A stretch of 64,000 nucleotides of DNA from Emticicia soli (lineage in GTDB: Bacteria > Bacteroidota > Bacteroidia > Cytophagales > Spirosomataceae). The stretch is from the NCBI RefSeq assembly GCF_037860775.1, contig NZ_JBBEWC010000001.1, forward strand, positions 434,001-498,000. The letters run 5' to 3'. Each line of letters starts with the position of its first letter. The first letter of the stretch is position 1. Below are positions 55,665 through 64,000 of the stretch, in pieces. The notes beneath the pieces are model-generated. The model had not been told where the DNA came from. It did not search any database and saw nothing but the letters and a program-made list of their open reading frames with translations. The position numbers and the translations under genes are program-made.

Positions 55665-55799
55665 TTTTTTTAATGAGTGAATTAGTGAATGATAAAATGA
55701 GTCAATAAATTTGTTGGCAAAGTTCCGAAAATTTAACGAGAATCTTTTAGCTATCAAATCAATCACACAAGTACAATTGTATCATTTATCATTTTTTGT

Positions 55800-56333
55800 A
55801 TGAAACGACTTATTTTAACCAATCCGCTTCTTGACATCACCCTGAATCGCCTTTGTCAACAACTGATTGAGAACCATAAAGATTTTTCAAATTCTGTTAT
55901 TTTAGGCTTACAGCCCCGTGGTGTAATTCTGGCTGAACGTATTGCACAGAAATTACAGGAAGCAACAGGTATTTCTATCAAACTAGGGTATCTTGATGCT
56001 ACTTTCTACCGTGACGATTTCCGCCGGAGAGATACACCTCTAAAACCCAACGAAAACAAAGTACCTTTTGTAATTGAAGGCAAAAATGTAATATTAATAG
56101 ATGATGTATTGGCAACCGGAAGAATGGTGCGTGCCGCCATTGATGCTATGCAAGCTTTTGGAAGACCCGAAAAAATAGAATTACTCTGCCTTATTAATCG
56201 ACGCTATGTGAGAGACCTGCCTATTCAGCCAGACTATACAGGCATGAAGGTAAATACCCTCGACAGCCAACGTGTATTGGTTGAATGGAAAGAACAAGGC
56301 CACGAAGAAGACAAAATCTGGTTAATAGGCTAA
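55800..56333 (+). CDS. pyrR: PyrR-type bifunctional regulator/uracil phosphoribosyltransferase
   Basis: A 177-residue type I phosphoribosyltransferase. The PRPP motif is NVILIDDVLATGRMVRAA; other PyrR features are VILGLQPRGVILAERI and FYRDDFRRR. In Firmicutes PyrR binds pyr mRNA and causes attenuation; in other phyla it may act mainly as UPRTase. No pyr operon is adjacent. Its stop overlaps by four bases the stop of the convergent PLP enzyme gene. Confidence 0.9.
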   Translation: MKRLILTNPLLDITLNRLCQQLIENHKDFSNSVILGLQPRGVILAERIAQKLQEATGISIKLGYLDATFYRDDFRRRDTPLKPNENKVPFVIEGKNVILIDDVLATGRMVRAAIDAMQAFGRPEKIELLCLINRRYVRDLPIQPDYTGMKVNTLDSQRVLVEWKEQGHEEDKIWLIG

Positions 56334-57406
56334 GTTAGCTGCTTTGCAAATTCGTTACACTTTTCAGCTAGTAAATCAATTTGCTCATTGTCGTGCCAGG
56401 CGCTTATTACTATTCTTGTATTAGGCTTACCTGTTTTAATCGGATACGCAAAGCTATAAATGAAAATATCGTTGCTAAAAAGATATTTGTAAAGCTCATC
56501 GTAAGGTGTATAAAAAACCGGATACAAGGGCTGCGAATTAAATAAACTTTGAGCACTCTGCAAATGGCCTGAAAAACGCCCTACATTAGCCAGCAAGCGT
56601 TTCAGGTTATTAGCGTATATAGTATCTGCACGCAAATACGCATACAGATACGCCGGAGCAATAGGTGAACAAGAAGCAAAAAAAGCGGTATGTCTTAGTT
56701 TTTCAATTGTTTCGGCATCACTAAAAACTACTCCCCCGGGCAGCCCCATTGCTTTGTGTAAAGACGAAACTACTATAAACCGTATATTAGGCTTTACTGA
56801 AATGCTTCGAAAAACCCCTGCGCCATTTGCACCCGTAATACCTAAACCGTGCGAATCGTCAATGATAAGCGTAATATTCTGCTCAGTCGGCAAATCATTT
56901 ATCCAGTCAAAATCATAGGCAGAAGCCCGAAGTCCATCGGTTGAATTACATACAATAACCGAATGCAGGGCATTCAGTTCTTTTACCTGCAAAGCTATTT
57001 GTTCTGACCACTCCTGAAAACTTATGGCAGGTATTTGTACAAAAGGCTCATGAAAATTAGCCGAGTGGCTTTGGGGTGCATAGAAATAGCTTGAGTTTTG
57101 CGTTTTAAGGTATTGCGCTACCACCTGCCCTGACAACATACCCGACGACAAGGTAAGCGCTTTTTGTGCACCAACCCATGCCGCCATTTTGTCTTCGGCC
57201 GCTTCATAAATAGCCAATTGCAGATTACCATTCCGAGAGCTACCGAACGACATACCATATTGATGTAGCCCTTCTATCAGCAATTCTCTAAAATCAGCAT
57301 CCTGATTGATTCCTAAATAAGAAGTACCACTAAAAAAATGATAGTCTTTTGCTCCTAAGCTGATTTTTTTTGCTGCCTGTTGCTGTATAGTAAAGGTGTT
57401 GTGCAT
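56330..57406 (-). CDS. Alpha-oxoamine-synthase-like PLP enzyme (BioF/KBL fold)
   Basis: A 358-residue fold-type I PLP enzyme. The cofactor Asp and His are in IIDDSHGLGITGANGAG, and the Schiff-base Lys is in SSLHKAMGLPGG. These place it near 8-amino-7-oxononanoate synthase and 2-amino-3-ketobutyrate ligase, which condense an amino acid with an acyl-CoA. It is shorter than BioF, and its active-site loop reads GMSFGSSRNGN. No bio genes are near, and a flavin monooxygenase gene lies 11 bases upstream, so a lipid or signal-molecule route is as likely as biotin. Substrate unproved. Confidence 0.8.
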   Translation of the reverse strand: MHNTFTIQQQAAKKISLGAKDYHFFSGTSYLGINQDADFRELLIEGLHQYGMSFGSSRNGNLQLAIYEAAEDKMAAWVGAQKALTLSSGMLSGQVVAQYLKTQNSSYFYAPQSHSANFHEPFVQIPAISFQEWSEQIALQVKELNALHSVIVCNSTDGLRASAYDFDWINDLPTEQNITLIIDDSHGLGITGANGAGVFRSISVKPNIRFIVVSSLHKAMGLPGGVVFSDAETIEKLRHTAFFASCSPIAPAYLYAYLRADTIYANNLKRLLANVGRFSGHLQSAQSLFNSQPLYPVFYTPYDELYKYLFSNDIFIYSFAYPIKTGKPNTRIVISAWHDNEQIDLLAEKCNEFAKQLT

Positions 57407-57417
57407 ATAATATAATT

Positions 57418-58716
57418 TTACTTAACCAATCGCTTCATTTCTTTTTTGATACTATCTCTGTAATGGAAAAAGTCCACTTCTAATGTATGGCGAGGAGATT
57501 CATCAAAACGCTTGGCTAGCTTTTTAGCATCTTTTTCTATTGATTGAAACATTTCATCTTTCGAAGGCAGTTTACACTCTCCAGCCACAATTTTGGCTAT
57601 CCATTTGGCTTGTAGTTCGGCCAAGGGCATAATAGCACCTAAAGGCTGTAAAAGCGCCACAAAAAACAAGTTCGGGAAATCAGGATGAATAACTCTCTTG
57701 TAAAGCCTGAGCTTATTAGACTCTTCAACATCAAATTCAAGGTAATGCTTCAGGAATGGAAAACAGATTTTATAACCTGTCGAATAAATGACAATATCAA
57801 AATCCTGGCGACTGCCATCTTCAAAAATTACTGTTTTACCTTCAAATTCTTTGATATTAGGTTTAAAACCAATTAAACCTCTACCTGACAAATACAATAA
57901 ATCTTGTGATAGCGTTGGGTGTTCGCTCAACAAAGGGCGTTTGGGCTTAGGTACACCAAAGTCTTCCTGTTTTCCCCGAGCCAACCACAGTACAATGCTT
58001 AATACAAATCTTTGCACACGCAAAGGCAGTTTTGAGGTAAAAGCATTGGCCAGATTATCGAAAGGCATACTCCATAACCAGTTAGGCGTAATATGCGCCC
58101 CACTCCGTGTCGAAATAACAACTTTACCGGTATGCATTCTTGCGGCTTCGGCAGCTATATCAACAGCAGAGTTCCCTATGCCCACAATGAGTAAATCTTT
58201 GTCTTTTACTTGCTCAGCTTCTTTATAATCATGCGAATGAATAATTTCGCCTGTGAAACTCCCTTTAAAAGCAGGTGTAGGAAAGCGAGGCATCCAATGA
58301 TGCCCATTAGCTACAATTACATACTGATAAGCGTGTTGATGACCATTATCAAGTGTAACCGTAAAAGTATTATCAGTTTGTTGGCTTACTGCTGTAACTG
58401 TGGTATTGAACGTAATATGGCTACGAAGCCCGAAATGCGCAACGTAATCTTCAAAATATTTAATGATATGGCTATGGTGCGGATACATCGGGTAATGCTC
58501 GGGCATTGGGTAATCGGCAAAAGCCATTGCTTTCTTGTTGGTATTAATGTGTAAAGACCTATAAGCCGACGAAACGCCATTATCATTGTTAAAACGCCAG
58601 TTTCCGCCTATATCAGAGCCTTTCTCAAAACAATCAAAGCTAATACCTTTTTCTTTCATAGCCTTAACGGCTACTATACCCGAAGAGCCAGCTCCGATGA
58701 TACAAACCTGTTTCAT
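57418..58716 (-). CDS. Flavin-containing monooxygenase (FMO-like)
   Basis: A 432-residue flavoprotein. FAD motif GAGSSG at 8-13, GNWRF, the FMO fingerprint FTGEIIHSHDY, and the NADPH motif VGIGNSAVDIAAEAA. Members oxygenate soft heteroatoms or act as Baeyer-Villiger enzymes, with NADPH. It sits between an SGNH hydrolase gene (22 bases upstream) and an alpha-oxoamine-synthase-like gene (11 bases downstream), so the three are very likely one operon. The substrate is unknown. Confidence 0.9.
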   Translation of the reverse strand: MKQVCIIGAGSSGIVAVKAMKEKGISFDCFEKGSDIGGNWRFNNDNGVSSAYRSLHINTNKKAMAFADYPMPEHYPMYPHHSHIIKYFEDYVAHFGLRSHITFNTTVTAVSQQTDNTFTVTLDNGHQHAYQYVIVANGHHWMPRFPTPAFKGSFTGEIIHSHDYKEAEQVKDKDLLIVGIGNSAVDIAAEAARMHTGKVVISTRSGAHITPNWLWSMPFDNLANAFTSKLPLRVQRFVLSIVLWLARGKQEDFGVPKPKRPLLSEHPTLSQDLLYLSGRGLIGFKPNIKEFEGKTVIFEDGSRQDFDIVIYSTGYKICFPFLKHYLEFDVEESNKLRLYKRVIHPDFPNLFFVALLQPLGAIMPLAELQAKWIAKIVAGECKLPSKDEMFQSIEKDAKKLAKRFDESPRHTLEVDFFHYRDSIKKEMKRLVK

Positions 58717-58738
58717 AAATTTATAACATGAATAAACT

Positions 58739-59584
58739 TTATTGGGGTACTTTAATAAAATCTCTTACCAAATCCCGAATCATTCGTCCTGATACTGAGT
58801 TCTGATGAAGATTGTCTGGCGTAAGCTGGTAGCCGTGTCGTTTGCTGCTATAATCCCAGTCTTTACCTAATATATAATGGTTGATAACCGAGAAAATCAA
58901 CAGTTTAAAGGTTTCATCAAAGGTATGTTTCAAGGGCTTTGGGTTTACCAGTAAAAAATCTTTCTGCTTTTCTCTCAAAGGTAAATAAGTTAGTTTTTGC
59001 TTTTGAGCCAATTCGCTGATATACTCGCTATATTTATCTGCTTTCTTATTTGCTTCATATGTTAGGTCTTCGCTCATAACAGGCAAAGACATTACGCCGA
59101 TTTTAGCTTTAGTTTCTTGTTTAAGGCGATTAATAATTTCCTGATAGTATTTTTTGAATAAAGCAAAATCAGGCACCATATCTTGTGGAATTTTACCTGT
59201 TTGTTTATAGCTATTCTCCAATTCTTTGGTCATTGTCGCATTCACATCGTTGGTTCCTACCAGAATAGTCACGAAATCGGGTTTACAAGCAATCACATCA
59301 TCAATTCGTTGAAGAAGCGAATAAGCCAGGTCAGAGTTTAGTCCGGCATTCAGTACCTGTATATCCGGAAAATCCTTTGCTACATCGCTTACCCAGTTGT
59401 AACTAACGTTACCGTGTGTATTGCTATCGCCAAAACACACAAGTGTTTTCTTTGAAGCATCTAACTGTTGCCTGTTTTGTGGTGTGGGGTAGCTTTTAGG
59501 TTTATCTTTAGTAATTTTTTGCCATAGCCAAGCATAACTAAGTACTAGCAAAATCAGAAGGCTAATTAATAAAAACCAAAACAT
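58739..59584 (-). CDS. Membrane-anchored SGNH/GDSL hydrolase
   Basis: A 281-residue protein with an N-terminal membrane segment (about 2-20) and an SGNH hydrolase domain outside the cytoplasm. Block I is LVCFGDSNTHG with the catalytic Ser; block III is TILVGTNDVNA; the Asp-His pair is in LTPDNLHQN. Such enzymes deacylate lipids or sugars. It is the first gene of the probable operon with the flavin monooxygenase and PLP enzyme. Confidence 0.9.
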   Translation of the reverse strand: MFWFLLISLLILLVLSYAWLWQKITKDKPKSYPTPQNRQQLDASKKTLVCFGDSNTHGNVSYNWVSDVAKDFPDIQVLNAGLNSDLAYSLLQRIDDVIACKPDFVTILVGTNDVNATMTKELENSYKQTGKIPQDMVPDFALFKKYYQEIINRLKQETKAKIGVMSLPVMSEDLTYEANKKADKYSEYISELAQKQKLTYLPLREKQKDFLLVNPKPLKHTFDETFKLLIFSVINHYILGKDWDYSSKRHGYQLTPDNLHQNSVSGRMIRDLVRDFIKVPQ

Positions 59585-59737
59585 TAAGATATAGATAAGG
59601 ATTAAAAGTGTAAACCTAAATATAATATTTGATGTTAAAAAGTGTTAAATACGACAAATTTTTGTTTGATTGGCGTTAATTTCGTAAAAGAACTTTGTTT
59701 CATTATAAAGAGTAGATTCAGGTAAAAAATCAGGTAC

Positions 59738-61651
59738 ATGAACTTCAGGAATATTATCATATTTATGCTTTTGGCCATGATAGGTTTAATAACCTTTCAG
59801 TGGTACTGGGTTGAGAATGCGATTTCGGTAAGGCAAGAGCAATTCGACCGCAATGTAAACGACGCATTGCAAGAAACGGTCAAGAAAATCGAGAAGCAAG
59901 AGATTATTTTTCTGGCCAACCAGAAACTAAAACTGGAAGAGCAAAAGAAACTGCTGGCTATTACACAGCAAAAGGAAGAAAAAAGGCGAGTATCCAAACC
60001 TCAGAGACCAGAGCAATACGAAGCTTTTGGTGCAGTTGCAGAACCCGCTGCTCCGCAATATCCTAATCAGCCGCAGGGTTTTAATGTGTATTATGATCAC
60101 CCAAGTGCTACCGAGCCTTTGGCAAAAGTGCGTAAGCGTGGCAGTAATACAGTAGCGGCTACCGATGTTTTTGGCGGAACGCCTTTATTTGAAATCCCTG
60201 TTCGGCAGATGGATTTAATAAAAGAGATGCTGGAAGAACAGAACATGATAATCGGGAATCTGAGCCAACCTTTGCATAATAATCAGATGCGACAAAAAAC
60301 TGCCGAAGATTTAATCAGAGAATTCAACAGGCAGGTGATGATTCTCAACAAGAATGCAAACGAAGGGCACCAGGTCTTAAGCATTGGTTCAGATAGCCGT
60401 GATGGCGTTTTTAGCTTCGACTATTCGATTTCGGGCCCTATGCTAGACAGTACCCAGATAGCATACATAAAGCCTAAAAAGCGTAAGGTGGTTGAAAAAC
60501 CTAGAGTAGAAGAAATAACAAAGCAAGAAAACATTGAGCGTACCAAAACCAAAGCGGAACTGGTAAAAGATGTACTGACTGATGTAATTCATGGCTCACG
60601 TGATATTCACGAACGCCTCGACCGTATATCATTAGATACTCTTCTGAAAAAAGAACTGAAAAGCCGTGGGGTTACTATTCCTTATCAATACATTGTTAAG
60701 AATAGCAGTAACATGATATTTGCTTCTTTTGCCGAAAACGCAACTCCTAACTTTACGAGAGACTCTTATAAAGCCCAGCTTTTCCCGAGCGATTTACAAC
60801 CACAGAATCATTTTCTGTATGTTTATTTTCCAGATACTCAAGGATTTATCCTGCGCAATATGTGGACGGTTTTTGCGAGTTGTGTGTTGTTGATTCTGAT
60901 GATTGGCGGGGTTTTCTACACATCGGTTAATACGATGTTGAAACAGAAAAAACTAGCTACTATTAAAAACGATTTCATCAATAACATGACTCACGAGTTT
61001 AAAACGCCTATTTCTACTATTTCGCTGGCTGTGGAAGTGATGAAAGATAATGAAGTGAAGAAAGATGGCAACAAGATGAATCGTTACCTTAATATTATTC
61101 AGGATGAAAATCGCCGATTAGGTACACAGGTAGAAAAAGTGCTGCAAATGGCCTTATTAGATAAAGGTGACGTAAAACTGAAACTAGAACGGGTGAATAT
61201 ACACGAAACTATTGAGCAGGTACTCACAAACCTAAGTGTGCAGATTGAACAGAAAAACGGAACAGTAAACCTGGAACTTGATGCCGACAATGCCGAAATT
61301 GACGCCGACGAAGTACATTTAACTAATATTATCTTTAACTTGCTTGATAATGCCAATAAATATTCGCCTGAAAATCCTGAGATTACTATTAAAACCGAAA
61401 ATACAGAGGGCTTTTTGAAAATAACAATAGCCGACAAAGGCATAGGAATGACCAAAGAACAGGTAGGTAAAATATTTGAGCGTTTTTATAGAGTACCAAC
61501 CGGAAACCGACACGATGTAAAAGGCTTTGGCCTAGGACTAAGCTATGTAAAAAAGATGGTAGAATCGCATCAAGGTATTATACAAGTTGAAAGTAAATTG
61601 GGCGAAGGTAGTAGTTTTGAAGTATATCTGCCATTAACCAGAAAAGCATAA
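59738..61651 (+). CDS. Two-component sensor histidine kinase
   Basis: A 637-residue membrane kinase. First membrane segment at about 5-25, a long periplasmic or coiled region with Gln/Lys-rich helices (30-100) and a Pro-rich stretch, second membrane segment at about 388-408. The HisKA box FINNMTHEFKTPIST has H419. The ATPase domain has FNLLDNANKYSPE, ADKGIGMTKEQ and GFGLGLSYVKKMVE. The cognate regulator gene follows 46 bases downstream. The signal is unknown. Confidence 0.93.
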   Translation: MNFRNIIIFMLLAMIGLITFQWYWVENAISVRQEQFDRNVNDALQETVKKIEKQEIIFLANQKLKLEEQKKLLAITQQKEEKRRVSKPQRPEQYEAFGAVAEPAAPQYPNQPQGFNVYYDHPSATEPLAKVRKRGSNTVAATDVFGGTPLFEIPVRQMDLIKEMLEEQNMIIGNLSQPLHNNQMRQKTAEDLIREFNRQVMILNKNANEGHQVLSIGSDSRDGVFSFDYSISGPMLDSTQIAYIKPKKRKVVEKPRVEEITKQENIERTKTKAELVKDVLTDVIHGSRDIHERLDRISLDTLLKKELKSRGVTIPYQYIVKNSSNMIFASFAENATPNFTRDSYKAQLFPSDLQPQNHFLYVYFPDTQGFILRNMWTVFASCVLLILMIGGVFYTSVNTMLKQKKLATIKNDFINNMTHEFKTPISTISLAVEVMKDNEVKKDGNKMNRYLNIIQDENRRLGTQVEKVLQMALLDKGDVKLKLERVNIHETIEQVLTNLSVQIEQKNGTVNLELDADNAEIDADEVHLTNIIFNLLDNANKYSPENPEITIKTENTEGFLKITIADKGIGMTKEQVGKIFERFYRVPTGNRHDVKGFGLGLSYVKKMVESHQGIIQVESKLGEGSSFEVYLPLTRKA

Positions 61652-61697
61652 TTCACACTTCATTCCAACAGATTTAAACTCCCTTTCGGGCTAAGAT

Positions 61698-62378
61698 ATG
61701 AAAGTTTTATTGACAGAAGATGACCCAAATTTAGGAATGCTCTTGCAAGAGTATCTGAATGCCAAAGGTTTTGAGACAGATTTAGCAAAAAACGGTGAAG
61801 AAGGTATTAAAATGTTTCTTGAAAAGGGTAATTATGATATGTGTATCTGCGATGTGATGATGCCAAAAAAAGATGGTTTCTCACTAGCAAAAGAGATACG
61901 TATGAAAGACAAAGAAGTGCCGATTATCTTCCTAACAGCCAAATCGATGAAAGAAGATACGATTCAGGGCTTTAAAGTAGGTGCCGACGATTATATTACG
62001 AAGCCTTTTAGTATGGAAGAACTACTGATGCGAATGAAAGCTATTTTCCGCCGTATCAATAAACAGGAGTCAGATATTCCAAATAACGTTTTTCAGATAG
62101 GAGAATATGCTTTTGATGCCCAGACAAATACGCTGGCGCACAATGGCACTCAGAATAAACTCACCACAAAAGAATCAGAATTGTTGAAATTACTTTGTCA
62201 GAACAAGAATCAATCAGTGAGCAGAAGCTTTGCCTTAAAACTCATCTGGGGCGACGATAGCTATTTCAATGCCCGTAGTATGGATGTTTATATCACAAAG
62301 CTCCGCAAACACCTGAAAGATGATACGTCAATACAAATCATGAATATGCATGGCGAGGGCTTTAAGTTAATTGTTTAG
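61698..62378 (+). CDS. OmpR/PhoB-family response regulator
   Basis: A 226-residue regulator. Receiver domain with D8-D9, phosphoacceptor D52 (CICDVMMPKKDGF), T80 and K102 (YITKPF), then a C-terminal winged helix of the Trans_reg_C type (TTKESELLKLLCQNKN, SMDVYITKLRKHLKDD). It is paired with the kinase just upstream. Target genes are not apparent. Confidence 0.94.
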   Translation: MKVLLTEDDPNLGMLLQEYLNAKGFETDLAKNGEEGIKMFLEKGNYDMCICDVMMPKKDGFSLAKEIRMKDKEVPIIFLTAKSMKEDTIQGFKVGADDYITKPFSMEELLMRMKAIFRRINKQESDIPNNVFQIGEYAFDAQTNTLAHNGTQNKLTTKESELLKLLCQNKNQSVSRSFALKLIWGDDSYFNARSMDVYITKLRKHLKDDTSIQIMNMHGEGFKLIV

Positions 62379-62410
62379 AACAAGCCTTTTATTCATAAAA
62401 CACAATAAAA

Positions 62411-62460
62411 TAGCAAAGAGCCAATTGGTAGATGTTTAGTTACCAATTGGCTCTTTGCTA
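62411..62460. terminator. Bidirectional terminator between the response regulator and dipeptidase genes
   Basis: A perfect 20-bp stem (62411-62430 with 62441-62460) and a 10-base loop between convergent genes. Confidence 0.85.
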
Positions 62461-62487
62461 AAATACACAATTTATTGAAAGCTACAC

Positions 62488-64000
62488 TTAGAGTTGCATA
62501 TCGTAACTGATTGGTCCGTTTTTATAATTTGTCAGCCTTAACCAATCTGAAGAATACCCAATACCAATAGCCATTGTATTTTGCGGTCGGCTTGGTTTTG
62601 GGTTAATATAACCATCCGAATATTTTGCAATCAGCCTGTCTGCTAACTCCCACCAAACCTTAACTACTGCATCGGCATTTGTATTACACAATGCAGTAAG
62701 TTCGTCTCGTGAGCAGCCTTGGCTAACTTTTAGGTCCCACTCTTCAATAAGCTTTGTCTGTGCTTCTTCCAAACTTAACTGTAATGGTTGTATATCAGTT
62801 TTGCATATCCGTTGAAAATTAAGTCGAGCCCAGTTTGCCACGAAGTCAAACGCCCACCAGGCAGCATCTCTGCTAAATTTCTGAGGGTCACCAATCTGGT
62901 AGGTTTTACTCAATTGCTCAGCTTTTGCCAGAAACGGCACAAAACAAGTGGTATATGATACATCTGGCCCATACCAACACACACCTTTGGTCAGTTCAGG
63001 TGCTTTTGGTCGGGTTTGTAGTACATAAGTATATCCTTGATAAAAAACTGATACAGGTCTTTCCCATGCACCATAGAGTTTATGTTCTGACACATCATAA
63101 CTTGCCCCATCGTAGCTTCCATAAAAACGTGTAGGGTCGCCATAGGGTCCGGCTGCTATCCCTTTAGTCATATCAAACTGTGTACCTTCATAGTGGTCTC
63201 TGTAAAGAGCAAATATATCCTTTACTTCCAGTTTATCTTTTGGAGATATAGAAAATGCATAGTCTGTAGTAAAGCCATCTGTTACCCAAGGACTTAAGCC
63301 AAGGTCAGGATTAACCCTGTCAAAAACTCGCCATACCCTTCTTAATGAGTAATAAGGATGGTTATACTCACCCTCACTAATGGCAGAAAGCCAGTCTACA
63401 GGGCCTTCTGTTGGTAACCAACCCAATTTTTTAAGACCGGAAAGCAGCAAACTTGAAAAAATCTGGTCTTCGCTATTTGGCGTTATTTCACGAATCCGAA
63501 ACTCATTGGCCGCAACGAAAACAGTACCATCAGGCACACGTTGGGCAATCCAAGCCGAATGATATTCAGTGTCAGGTAGTGCACACATTTCAAATACCCA
63601 AGCCTCTTTTTCGTCTGCCACAAGCAAGGTTTCACCAGTAGAAAAATATCCATATTCATCAATCAGCGCTCCCATTAACTCTACTGCATCACGTGCAAAC
63701 TTACAACGTTCTAGCGCTATTCGTGATAGTTCAGCACTGTAAAACAATCGGCAGTGTTGTCCGGTTTTTTCCGCTTGCTCTTGAGTTACAGGGTTCTGCG
63801 GCATATATTTGGCTCCATTGGTACATTCGCCAAACATCAGGTTATGCTCATTCATAATACCGTAGCTTCCGTCAAAATAAGCATAAGTATGAGCAACTTG
63901 AGGTATTTCACCGATAGGCGGGGTTTCTGGCCAACCCTCTGTGTCATAACCTGGGCCGCGGTCTTTACTTACGAGGCGAGGGTAGCCATCGTTAATACCG
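62488..64000 (-). CDS. C69-family dipeptidase, N-terminus outside the window
   Basis: About 503 residues are visible and the frame is open to the window end, so the true start and the N-terminal nucleophile Cys expected in this Ntn-hydrolase family are not seen. The ATG at 63855 is internal. PepD-like features are GIMNEHNLMFGECTNGAK, the LVADEKEAWVFEM stretch, YSLRRVWRVFD, YEGTQFDMTKGIAAGPYGDPTRF and ISVFYQ-like VSVFYQGYTYVLQTR. Such enzymes hydrolyse a broad range of dipeptides. A strong terminator lies just beyond the stop. Confidence 0.9.
   Translation of the reverse strand, partial: GINDGYPRLVSKDRGPGYDTEGWPETPPIGEIPQVAHTYAYFDGSYGIMNEHNLMFGECTNGAKYMPQNPVTQEQAEKTGQHCRLFYSAELSRIALERCKFARDAVELMGALIDEYGYFSTGETLLVADEKEAWVFEMCALPDTEYHSAWIAQRVPDGTVFVAANEFRIREITPNSEDQIFSSLLLSGLKKLGWLPTEGPVDWLSAISEGEYNHPYYSLRRVWRVFDRVNPDLGLSPWVTDGFTTDYAFSISPKDKLEVKDIFALYRDHYEGTQFDMTKGIAAGPYGDPTRFYGSYDGASYDVSEHKLYGAWERPVSVFYQGYTYVLQTRPKAPELTKGVCWYGPDVSYTTCFVPFLAKAEQLSKTYQIGDPQKFSRDAAWWAFDFVANWARLNFQRICKTDIQPLQLSLEEAQTKLIEEWDLKVSQGCSRDELTALCNTNADAVVKVWWELADRLIAKYSDGYINPKPSRPQNTMAIGIGYSSDWLRLTNYKNGPISYDMQL

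Noticed and set aside
55665..55766. Short GTGAAT/ATGAGT-like repeats before pth
   Set aside because: Too short and irregular to be more than AT-rich coincidence.
1..64000. tRNA or rRNA genes, CRISPR arrays, insertion sequences, integrases and defence systems
   Set aside because: I looked for their usual signatures on both strands and saw none; gene content is housekeeping and envelope functions throughout.

Overview
The window is an ordinary chromosomal stretch of a Bacteroidota bacterium, most likely Cytophagales (an Emticicia/Arcicella/Spirosoma-type relative). The evidence is a fused SecDF of about 1000 residues, three TonB-dependent receptors with N-terminal carboxypeptidase-regulatory-like domains, LytS/LytTR signalling, a cysteine-poor TraR/DksA protein, a short LeuA, low G+C intergenic DNA and few Shine-Dalgarno sequences. 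Promoters of the Bacteroidota type (TTTG or TTG, 19-21 bases, TAnnTTTG) recur upstream of unrelated genes. I saw no tRNA, rRNA, CRISPR array, insertion sequence, integrase or phage gene.

Layout. 1-7.6 kb: argC (cut by the window edge), lgt, prfB with its programmed frameshift, a CarH/LitR-like B12-binding MerR regulator, secDF and a small membrane protein. 7.7-17 kb: a same-strand run of LytS-type kinase, LytTR regulator, a secreted sugar dehydrogenase/cytochrome c and a secreted esterase, divergent from a TonB receptor. 17-23.4 kb: a lipoprotein, manC, a DUF3089 hydrolase and a second TonB receptor carrying an Ala-rich repeat insert. 23.4-36.8 kb: mainly metabolism (icd, an oxidoreductase, ndk, gdh, a DksA-like protein, M14 peptidase, LD-carboxypeptidase, leuA, pyk, dinB). 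37-47.9 kb: a lipoprotein, a glycosyltransferase, an amidohydrolase, a TauE-type permease, DUF983, then a probable iron-uptake group (TonB receptor, helical-repeat protein, PepSY membrane protein) and a nitrilase. 48-54.9 kb: purQ-udk, a lipoprotein, cryptochrome DASH, LemA with two TPM-domain proteins, and small exported proteins. 55-64 kb: pth, pyrR, an SGNH hydrolase/flavin monooxygenase/alpha-oxoamine-synthase-like operon, a two-component system, and a C69 dipeptidase cut by the window end.

How the parts fit. The dehydrogenase, esterase, kinase, regulator and divergent receptor look like one envelope sensing and uptake unit. The receptor promoter region carries LytTR-style direct repeats two helical turns apart. 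The 41.8-46.7 kb group has a 9-1-9 palindrome beside its promoter that resembles a Fur box. The most interesting signal is upstream of leuA. A good promoter is followed by a 40-codon open frame ending in the loop of an intrinsic terminator, 47 bases before leuA. LeuA itself lacks the leucine-binding regulatory domain, so transcription attenuation is an attractive hypothesis for its control.
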